NCBI GenBank assembly: GCA_027001525.1 | Contig: JALTMR010000079.1 | Coordinates: 1-7,660, forward strand | Length of the DNA stretch: 7,660 nucleotides | Source: Gammaproteobacteria bacterium | Lineage (GTDB): Bacteria; Pseudomonadota; Gammaproteobacteria; Tenderiales; Tenderiaceae | Direction: 5' to 3' | Shown here: positions 1 to 5,345 of the stretch, in pieces | Numbering within the stretch: the stretch's first letter is position 1 | Layout: each line of letters opens with the position of its first letter | Position numbers and translations under genes: made by a program | Notes under the pieces: model-generated | The model's input: only the letters and a program-made list of their open reading frames with translations | Told to the model about the DNA's origin: nothing | The model's database searches: none

Positions 1-60
1 CAGTTTGTCCAGCGCAGCGGCGTAATCCAGCAGATGCCCCCCGCCGCGCTGGACAAACTG
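1..60. repeat. Long inverted repeat inside mnmC
   Basis: Bases 1-15 are the exact reverse complement of bases 46-60 (arm CAGTTTGTCCAGCGC). The match extends to 20 bp per arm (1-20 with 41-60) with one mismatch, leaving a 20-base loop at 21-40. It lies in coding sequence (QFVQRSG on the left arm, AALDKL on the right), and the translation across it still resembles the MnmC family, so it is not obviously a chimeric join. The left arm begins at the window edge and could be longer. The mRNA could form a very stable hairpin; any role is unknown. Confidence 0.7.
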
Positions 61-969
61 CTCGCCCTGCAACTGCCGGAAACCGTGATCAGCGCTCTCG
101 ACCCCCGCAGCGCGACGGCCCGGGCCGGCACACACCTGAACAGCACCGCAGCCTTCTACCCCCTGGCCGGCTGGCTCAGCCCGCCTCAACTGTGCCGCCA
201 GCTGCTGCACTTGGGGGGTGACCGCATCCACCTCATCACAACGCAGGAGGCCATCAACCTCAAGCGCGATGCTGACGGCTGGCAGGTCCACCACCAAAAC
301 GGTCCACTGGCCCGCGCCGAGGTGGTGATTCTGGCCAACGGCATGGATGCCCGGCGCTTTGCCCCCACGGCCTTCGCCCTGCAAAAAGTACGCGGCCAGC
401 TCACCTACCTGAAGGCCGATCCGCCGCCGCAACACGGGCTCCGCACACCGGTCTGTTTTGAAGGCTACGTCATTCCTGCCTACCAGAACAGGTACACCGC
501 CGGAGCCACCTACGACGTCAATAGCGAAGCCAGCACAATCCGGCAAAATGATCAGCGAAAGATCATCGCCGCCCTGAGCCGCGCCTTGCCGCAGTTCCAA
601 TTCGGGGGCGTTGACGGTGGCCGCGTCGCCTTTCGCACCTCCAGCCAGGACCACCTGCCGCTGGTGGGGGCCGTGGCCGACGAGGGCTTCTTCCAGCGTC
701 ACTACGCCGACCTCAAACACGGCAAACCGCCCCGCTGTTTCAGCAACGCCCGCTACCACCCCGGCCTCTTTGTCACCACCGGACACGGCTCGCGCGGGCT
801 GACCTCCTGCCTGCTCAGCGCCGAGCTCATCGCCGCCATGACAAACGGCGAAACCCTGCCCCTGCCGCTGAGCCTGGTGCAGGCCCTCCATCCGGCCAGA
901 TTTATGGTGCGCCAACTGCGCAAAGGCACAATCGGGCTCACCCCCGACAAAGCGATTGTCATACAATAG
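1..969 (+). CDS. mnmC: MnmC C-terminal FAD-dependent cmnm5s2U34 oxidoreductase (5' partial)
   Basis: This is the C-terminal part of the MnmC oxidoreductase, a cytoplasmic enzyme that uses FAD to remove the carboxymethyl group from cmnm5(s2)U at tRNA wobble position 34, giving nm5(s2)U for later methylation. The frame is open from base 1 with no stop, so the ATG at 34 is probably internal; 322 residues are visible. Recognisable segments (visible-residue numbering) are GWLSP near 57-61, VILANGMDARRF near 109-120, VRGQL near 130-134, the DHLPLVG block at 217-223, and the FAD-domain signature GHGSRGL at 261-267 followed by a LHPARF(M/L)VRxLRKG-like tail. All match the end of E. coli MnmC by recall. 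The Rossmann GxGxxG and any N-terminal methyltransferase domain lie outside the window, so full bifunctional MnmC cannot be told from a stand-alone oxidoreductase. The stop is TAG; the next gene starts 29 bp later on the same strand. Confidence 0.88.
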   Translation, partial: QFVQRSGVIQQMPPAALDKLLALQLPETVISALDPRSATARAGTHLNSTAAFYPLAGWLSPPQLCRQLLHLGGDRIHLITTQEAINLKRDADGWQVHHQNGPLARAEVVILANGMDARRFAPTAFALQKVRGQLTYLKADPPPQHGLRTPVCFEGYVIPAYQNRYTAGATYDVNSEASTIRQNDQRKIIAALSRALPQFQFGGVDGGRVAFRTSSQDHLPLVGAVADEGFFQRHYADLKHGKPPRCFSNARYHPGLFVTTGHGSRGLTSCLLSAELIAAMTNGETLPLPLSLVQALHPARFMVRQLRKGTIGLTPDKAIVIQ

Positions 970-988
970 CGGCCTTTCCAATCTTGTC

Positions 989-992
989 GGAG
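989..992 (+). promoter_or_regulatory. Shine-Dalgarno GGAG fixing a GTG start at 999
   Basis: GGAG sits six bases before the GTG at 999, ideal spacing for ribosome binding. The longer reading from TTG at 984 would place this motif inside the gene and has no comparable purine-rich site upstream (the sequence before it is a pyrimidine-rich CCTTTCCAATC). This is the main reason for choosing the GTG start. Confidence 0.6.
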
Positions 993-998
993 CGACCC

Positions 999-1844
999 GT
1001 GAAGTTAAGCGTCGAACAATTCAGGCACTGGGACCACAAGGCCATCACCCTGCTGGGCATGTCCGGGGTGGGCAAAACCCGCCTCTCCAACATGCTCTGT
1101 CGCAGCGAATGGTTTCACTACTCGGGCGACTACCGCATCGGCACCCGCTACCTCGACGAGGCGATTCTCGACAACATCCGCCTGCAGGCCATGCAGGTGC
1201 CCTTTTTGCGTGATCTGCTGCGCAACGACTCCATCTACATCGAGAACAACATCACGGTGGAGAACCTGCAACCGGTCTCCAGCTTTCTCGGCAAACTGGG
1301 CAACCCTGAACAGGATGGCCTGCCACTGAAAGAGTTCAAACGACGCCAGGAGCTGCACCACCAGGCCGAAATCTCCGCCATGCGCGACGTGCCCGAGTTC
1401 ATTCGCAAGGCGCGCGAGATCTATGGCTACCCTCATTTCATCAACGATGCCGGCGGCAGCGTCTGTGAGCTGAGCGACCCGCAAACACTGGAACTATTGG
1501 CCCGCCACACACTCATTCTCTACATCAAGGCGTCCGAGCAGGATGAAAAAGAGCTGATCCGGCGCGCTGCCCAGGCCCCCAAACCGCTCTACTACCGCGA
1601 GGCGTTTCTCGATGAGCAGCTGGCCATCTACATGAAAGAGCATCAGCTGCCCTACGTGGCCATGATCGACCCCGACGAGTTCGTCCGCTGGATCTTCCCG
1701 CGGCTGTTCAACTCGCGCATTCCGCGCTACGACGCCATTGCCGAGCAGTATGGCTACACCATTACCACCACCGAATTATCCCAGGTGCAGAGTGATGATG
1801 ACTTTTTTGCCCTGGTAGAGACGGCACTGCAACGCAGCGCATAA
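999..1844 (+). CDS. P-loop NTPase of unknown function, near metA
   Basis: I do not recognise a named family. From the GTG start the protein has 281 residues; a TTG at 984 in the same frame would add five residues but lacks a ribosome binding site. A Walker A motif GMSGVGKT stands at residues 20-27, preceded by a hydrophobic beta strand (AITLLG), the layout of small nucleotide or metabolite kinases and related ATPases. No textbook Walker B is evident; HFINDAGGS (146-154) and the hydrophobic strand HTLILYIKAS (170-179) are candidates for the following strands and their acidic residue. The middle (about 110-145) is charged and probably helical. There is no signal peptide or membrane segment, so it should be cytoplasmic. 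It follows mnmC by 29 bp and precedes metA by 43 bp on the same strand, so co-transcription is likely, but that does not define its job. A kinase or a regulatory ATPase both fit. Confidence 0.8.
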   Translation: MKLSVEQFRHWDHKAITLLGMSGVGKTRLSNMLCRSEWFHYSGDYRIGTRYLDEAILDNIRLQAMQVPFLRDLLRNDSIYIENNITVENLQPVSSFLGKLGNPEQDGLPLKEFKRRQELHHQAEISAMRDVPEFIRKAREIYGYPHFINDAGGSVCELSDPQTLELLARHTLILYIKASEQDEKELIRRAAQAPKPLYYREAFLDEQLAIYMKEHQLPYVAMIDPDEFVRWIFPRLFNSRIPRYDAIAEQYGYTITTTELSQVQSDDDFFALVETALQRSA

Positions 1845-1887
1845 AACACCACACAGAGACCCGCTCTTTTAGGAAAAACACAGCACC

Positions 1888-2952
1888 ATGCCTCTAGTTG
1901 CCAACTCACAACTGCCCGCGTTCAACCGCCTGAAAGCGTCAGGCGAGACCATTATTCCCAACGACGTGGCCATCCACCAGAACATCCGCGAAATGCACAT
2001 CGGCCTGCTCAACATGATGCCCGATGCCGCCCTGGCCGCCACCGAGCGCCAGTTCTTTCGCCTGGTGGGCGAGTCCAACCAGATCGCCCAGTTCTACATG
2101 CACCCCTTCACCCTGGACGCGCTGGAGCGCGGCCCCGAGGCGCAGGCCCATGTGGACCAATATTACGAAACCTTTGATCAGATCAAGGAGAAGGGGCTCG
2201 ACGCCCTGATTATCACCGGCGCCAACGTGGTGGGCCCGGAGCTGTCCGAGCAGCCTTTCTGGGAACCGCTGATCGAGGTGATCGACTGGGCCCACGAGAA
2301 CGTCACCTCGACGCTCTGCTCCTGCCTCGCCACCCACGCCGTCATTCAGTTTCGCTACGGCCAGAAACGCTACCCGCTAGGCTACAAGCGCTGGGGGGTC
2401 TATCCCCACCGCGTAGTGGACCGGCTCCACCCGCTGGTCTGGGGCGTCAACACCCGTTTCGATGTACCTCACTCGCGCTTCAACCAGATCGACCGCGATC
2501 AATTCGAGGCCGCCGGCCTGCATGTGCTGGCGGAGAGTGAGGCCGGCGTCCACCTGGCCGTCAGCGAAGACCTCTTCCGCCTCGTCTTCTTCCAGGGCCA
2601 CCCGGAGTACGACATCATCAGCCTGCTCAAAGAGTACAAAAGGGAAGTGCTGCGCTTTGCCGCCGGTGAGCGGCAGGACTACCCTCCCTTTCCGGAGAAC
2701 TACTTCACCCTTCAGTCCCAGGCCATTCTCAACGAACACCAGGACCACGTCCGCGCAGCGATGGAAAAGGGTGCGCCCATTCCGGAACTCCCCGAAACAC
2801 TGCTCGACCTCGACAACACCTGGCACGACACCGCCGAAGCGGTGATCAACAACTGGATCGGCAAGGTCTACCAGATCACCCACACCGACCGTCGCCTGCC
2901 GTTTCAGGAAGATATCGACGCCAACGACCCGCTGGGACTGCGCCGTAAATGA
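1888..2952 (+). CDS. metA: Homoserine O-acyltransferase, MetA family (probably O-succinyltransferase)
   Basis: MetA transfers an acyl group from succinyl-CoA (or acetyl-CoA in some members) to homoserine, the first committed step of methionine synthesis in the cytoplasm. The 354-residue product has the family landmarks: [11 protein letters not shown] at 38-48, ATERQFFRL near 51-59, LIITGAN at 107-113, the nucleophile Cys146 in TSTLCSC (aligned by eye with E. coli Cys142), PHSRF at 194-198, and GHPEYD with catalytic His238 and Glu240. It is about 45 residues longer than E. coli MetA (309), mainly at the C-terminus. The position aligned with E. coli Gly111, which affects acyl-CoA choice in this family, is Val115 followed by Gly116, so succinyl or acetyl specificity cannot be settled. 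The ATG at 1888 gives the family-like start MPLVA; the best Shine-Dalgarno, AGGA at 1871-1874, is rather far away (13 nt). The stop overlaps the recQ start as ATGA. No riboswitch fits in the 43-bp gap upstream. Confidence 0.92.
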   Translation: MPLVANSQLPAFNRLKASGETIIPNDVAIHQNIREMHIGLLNMMPDAALAATERQFFRLVGESNQIAQFYMHPFTLDALERGPEAQAHVDQYYETFDQIKEKGLDALIITGANVVGPELSEQPFWEPLIEVIDWAHENVTSTLCSCLATHAVIQFRYGQKRYPLGYKRWGVYPHRVVDRLHPLVWGVNTRFDVPHSRFNQIDRDQFEAAGLHVLAESEAGVHLAVSEDLFRLVFFQGHPEYDIISLLKEYKREVLRFAAGERQDYPPFPENYFTLQSQAILNEHQDHVRAAMEKGAPIPELPETLLDLDNTWHDTAEAVINNWIGKVYQITHTDRRLPFQEDIDANDPLGLRRK

Positions 2953-5069
2953 GCACCGCACAGCAGATTCTGCAAACCACCTTCGGCTACGACAGTTTCC
3001 GCCCCTATCAGGAGGAGATTGTCGAGCACGCCATCAGCGGTGGCGACACGCTGGTGGTGATGCCCACCGGCGGGGGCAAGTCCCTCTGCTTTCAGATTCC
3101 GGCGCTGGTGCGCAACGGCGTCGGCATCGTCATCTCGCCGCTGATCGCCCTGATGCAGGACCAGGTCAATGCCCTGCGCCAGAACGGCGTCAACGCTGCC
3201 TTTCTCAACTCATCACTGGGGGCCAGCGAGGCCTACGAGGTGGAGCAGCAACTGCTTAACGGCCAGCTCGATCTGCTCTACCTCGCCCCCGAACGGCTGA
3301 TGAACGAACGCACCCTGGGCCTGCTGGAGCGCAGCCCACTGGCGCTGTTTGCCATTGATGAGGCCCACTGCGTCTCCCAGTGGGGGCACGACTTTCGCCC
3401 CGAGTACATGCAGCTCTCCATCATTCACGAGCGCTTTCCCAGCACGCCGCGCATGGCCCTCACCGCCACGGCGGATGAGCCCACCCGCCACGAGATCATC
3501 CAGCGTCTCGGCCTGGGAGAGGCCAAGGTCATCATCAGCGGCTTTGACCGCCCCAACATTCGCTACCGCATTACCGAGAAAAAGAGTGCCCGCGAACAGT
3601 TGCTGCGCTTTATCCGGCGCGAGCATGAAGGGGATGCTGGCATCGTCTACTGCCTGTCGCGCAAGAAGGTGGAGGCCACCGCCGAGTGGCTCAACGAGAA
3701 GGGGATTAAAGCCGTGCCCTACCACGCCGGCCTGCCCCAACCCACTCGCCAGCACCACCAGGCGCGCTTTCTCAACGAGGAGGGGTTGGTGGTGGTGGCC
3801 ACCATCGCCTTTGGCATGGGAATCGACAAGCCCAACGTGCGCTTTGTCGCCCACCTCGACCTGCCCAAAAGCCTCGAAGCCTACTATCAGGAGACGGGCC
3901 GCGCCGGCCGCGACGGCCTGCCCGCCACCGCCTGGATGGCCTACGGCCTGCAGGATGTGGTCACCCTCAAGCAGATGATGCAAAACTCCGACGCCGACGA
4001 GGAGCGCAAGCGCATCGAGCACCACAAGCTGGAGTCGATGCTGGGGCTGTGCGAGGTGATCAGCTGCCGCCGCCAGGTGCTGCTCAACTACTTCGGCGAC
4101 AAGCTCGACGAACCCTGCGGCAACTGTGACAACTGCCTCGAACCGCCCGAGACCTGGGACGGCACCGAGGCGGCCCGCATGGCCCTCTCCTGCGTCTACC
4201 GCACCGGCCAGCGTTTCGGCGTCAACTACGTCATCGACGTGCTGCTGGGCAAGGAACACGAACGCATCAAACAGTTCGGCCACTATCGCCTCAGCACCTA
4301 CGGCATCGGCAAAGCGCTGGATACCAACCAGTGGCGATCGGTGTTCCGCCAGTTGGTGGCACGGGGCCTGTTGAATACCGACATCGAGGGCTACGGCGCG
4401 CTGAAACTGACCAACGCCTGCCGCCCGGTGCTCAAGGGCGAGCAGCAGCTCAGCCTACGCAAAGACAGAAAGCCGGAAAAAACCAGCCGCACGCGCAAAA
4501 CCCACCACTTCGTGCACGAAGAGCAGAAGGCGCTATGGGAGGCACTGCGCAGCAAACGCACCGAACTGGCCAGCGAGCAAGGGGTGCCGCCCTATGTCAT
4601 TTTTCACGATGCGACGCTGATGGAGTTCACCGACCGCCGCCCCCTCAATGAGGAGCAGATGGGCCGAATCTCCGGCGTGGGCGAACGCAAGCTGGCACAG
4701 TATGGCGAGGCGTTTTTAGACGTTATTCGTGAATTTGAAGAGGGCGAAGGCGGCACCGCTGGCTCAACCAGCGACACCCTTTTCGAAACGCTGCAACTGT
4801 TTCACATGGGCATGACGGTCGAGCAGGTGGCCAGCCAGCGCAACCTGAAACCGTCAACGATTTATGCCCACCTGGCCACCGCGATTCAGAACGGTCAGGC
4901 GCAGTTGGGGGAGGTCACCAATCTGAATGAAAACGAAATAAAGGCCATCGAGGAACAGATTCTGAACCTGCCGGAAGAGCAGAAAAATACGCTCAAACCC
5001 GTCTTTGAGGCGCTGGACGGCCTCTACGACTACGGCATTTTGCGCTGCGTTAAAGCGGCAATGGCCTAG
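2949..5069 (+). CDS. recQ: ATP-dependent 3'-5' DNA helicase RecQ with C-terminal HTH extension
   Basis: RecQ unwinds DNA in recombinational repair and at stalled forks. The 706 residues show all expected parts. The helicase core has FRPYQ (17-21), Walker A PTGGGKS (39-45), DEAH (137-140), the aromatic-rich loop [11 protein letters not shown] (141-151), motif III LTATA (171-175), [16 protein letters not shown] (284-299) and motif [14 protein letters not shown] (312-323). The zinc-binding cysteines are Cys373, Cys390, Cys393 and Cys396. A winged-helix RQC region spans about 405-500 and an HRDC domain about 522-597 ([12 protein letters not shown] is typical). After an acidic, Gly/Ser-rich linker (595-608) comes a roughly 100-residue tail with a helix-turn-helix, [21 protein letters not shown], absent from E. 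coli RecQ (about 609 aa). The start ATG overlaps the metA stop (ATGA), suggesting translational coupling; upstream GGGA at 2934-2937 is weak. The TAG stop takes its G from the mobile element that follows. Confidence 0.97.
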   Translation: MSTAQQILQTTFGYDSFRPYQEEIVEHAISGGDTLVVMPTGGGKSLCFQIPALVRNGVGIVISPLIALMQDQVNALRQNGVNAAFLNSSLGASEAYEVEQQLLNGQLDLLYLAPERLMNERTLGLLERSPLALFAIDEAHCVSQWGHDFRPEYMQLSIIHERFPSTPRMALTATADEPTRHEIIQRLGLGEAKVIISGFDRPNIRYRITEKKSAREQLLRFIRREHEGDAGIVYCLSRKKVEATAEWLNEKGIKAVPYHAGLPQPTRQHHQARFLNEEGLVVVATIAFGMGIDKPNVRFVAHLDLPKSLEAYYQETGRAGRDGLPATAWMAYGLQDVVTLKQMMQNSDADEERKRIEHHKLESMLGLCEVISCRRQVLLNYFGDKLDEPCGNCDNCLEPPETWDGTEAARMALSCVYRTGQRFGVNYVIDVLLGKEHERIKQFGHYRLSTYGIGKALDTNQWRSVFRQLVARGLLNTDIEGYGALKLTNACRPVLKGEQQLSLRKDRKPEKTSRTRKTHHFVHEEQKALWEALRSKRTELASEQGVPPYVIFHDATLMEFTDRRPLNEEQMGRISGVGERKLAQYGEAFLDVIREFEEGEGGTAGSTSDTLFETLQLFHMGMTVEQVASQRNLKPSTIYAHLATAIQNGQAQLGEVTNLNENEIKAIEEQILNLPEEQKNTLKPVFEALDGLYDYGILRCVKAAMA
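5067..5068. repeat. Left TA target-site duplication
   Basis: The TA directly outside the left terminal repeat matches TA at 5334-5335 outside the right one. A 2-bp TA duplication is the usual footprint of IS630/Tc1-mariner-type transposition and of some IS5-family groups. This TA also supplies the first two bases of the recQ stop codon. Because TA is self-complementary, it could instead be read as the outermost part of the inverted repeats. Confidence 0.6.
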
Positions 5070-5092
5070 GGCCTGTTAACACTATTGAGAAA
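5069..5092 (+). repeat. Left terminal inverted repeat of the MITE
   Basis: These 24 bases begin GGGCCTGTTAACAC and end ATTGAGAAA, and are the exact reverse complement of 5310-5333. Identity fails at the next base inward (5093 against 5309), with partial similarity continuing a few bases further. The first base provides the G of the recQ TAG stop. Confidence 0.92.
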
Positions 5093-5097
5093 TCAGC

Positions 5098-5197
5098 GTT
5101 GCCGCCCCAAAAGGGGCCAGGCAAGGCACGAGGAGAGAAGTTTGGTGACTCCAAATGAACGACGAGCAACGCCGCATGGCCCCTTTTGGGGCGCAAC
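5098..5197. repeat. Internal hairpin 1 of the MITE (CCCCAAAAGGGG arms)
   Basis: The arm at 5098-5119 pairs with 5177-5197, with a single bulged base; 17 bp (5103-5119 with 5177-5193) are perfect. Each arm core is itself palindromic (CCCC-AAAA-GGGG and CCCC-TTTT-GGGG), so each can also form its own small stem. The loop holds a smaller hairpin at 5141-5155 (TTTGG, TGACT loop, CCAAA). In RNA this would be a strong cruciform-like structure. Confidence 0.75.
5141..5155. repeat. Small stem-loop at the tip of hairpin 1
   Basis: TTTGG at 5141-5145 pairs with CCAAA at 5151-5155 across a five-base loop TGACT. It sits near the middle of the larger hairpin loop, so the structure is nested. The stem is only five pairs and means little alone. 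Confidence 0.5.
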
Positions 5198-5209
5198 CCT
5201 TCGGGCTGG

Positions 5210-5298
5210 GGCCATTTTTCCCCGGAACTGCATTGCATTTCGCTCACGTACAGACAGTACGCTACGCTCAATGCGCCTTGTTCCGGAAAAAAATGGCC
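5210..5298. repeat. Internal hairpin 2 of the MITE
   Basis: The arm at 5210-5228 (GGCCATTTTT then CCGGAAC) pairs with 5280-5298, matching at 17 of 19 positions. Pairing continues imperfectly inward, and the tip is a clean CGTAC / AGACA loop / GTACG stem at 5247-5261. The A-rich tract at 5287-5293 gives a T-run on the minus strand only, so this is not a standard rho-independent terminator for recQ. Confidence 0.7.
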
Positions 5299-5309
5299 TC
5301 CAGCGATGG

Positions 5310-5333
5310 TTTCTCAATAGTGTTAACAGGCCC
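5310..5333 (-). repeat. Right terminal inverted repeat of the MITE
   Basis: These 24 bases are the exact reverse complement of 5069-5092. They are followed directly by TA and then by the CTCCGGCGC leading to the mrcB ATG. Confidence 0.92.
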
Positions 5334-5335
5334 TA
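5334..5335. repeat. Right TA target-site duplication
   Basis: TA directly outside the right terminal repeat matches 5067-5068. Followed by A, it reconstitutes the TAA stop of recQ when the element is removed in silico. Confidence 0.6.
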
Positions 5336-5345
5336 ACTCCGGCGC

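Larger units (their letters stand above)
5069..5333. mobile_element. 265-bp non-autonomous MITE-like element between recQ and mrcB
   Basis: This non-coding element is bounded by perfect 24-bp terminal inverted repeats (5069-5092 and 5310-5333, starting GGGCCTGTTAACAC) and flanked by TA on both sides. It contains no transposase and no convincing ORF; the frames crossing it give low-complexity products running out of or into flanking DNA. Nearly all of its interior is palindromic, with two large hairpins. Size, perfect ends and TA flanks fit a miniature inverted-repeat transposable element moved in trans by a full-length insertion sequence elsewhere in the genome. The TA footprint suggests an IS630/mariner or IS5-group transposase, but the family is a guess. 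Excising the element with one TA restores a clean recQ (TAA stop) to mrcB junction, the strongest single argument that it is an insertion. The perfect ends suggest it is recent or still active. Confidence 0.85.

Noticed and set aside
956..967. Possible promoter: TTGTCA (956-961) and TACAAT (962-967) before the P-loop gene
   Set aside because: The two boxes are adjacent instead of about 17 bp apart, and neither has a good partner at the right distance (CACCCC upstream, CAATCT downstream).
1845..1887. Possible terminator or SAM riboswitch upstream of metA
   Set aside because: Only 43 bp are available and I see no stem-loop followed by a T-run; too short for a known SAM riboswitch.
3213..4283. 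Long antisense open frame (356 codons) opposite recQ
   Set aside because: It lies fully opposite a gene with every RecQ motif; the product is Val/Gly/Ala/Leu-rich with no domain, the usual shadow in GC-rich coding DNA.
5287..5300. A-tract and hairpin in the element as a rho-independent terminator for recQ
   Set aside because: On the + strand the tract is A, not T, so it does not make the required U-run; it could only work for minus-strand transcription.
5067..5335. The palindromic block as a CRISPR array or attachment site
   Set aside because: There are no regularly spaced direct repeats and no integrase gene; inverted ends with TA flanks fit a transposable element better.
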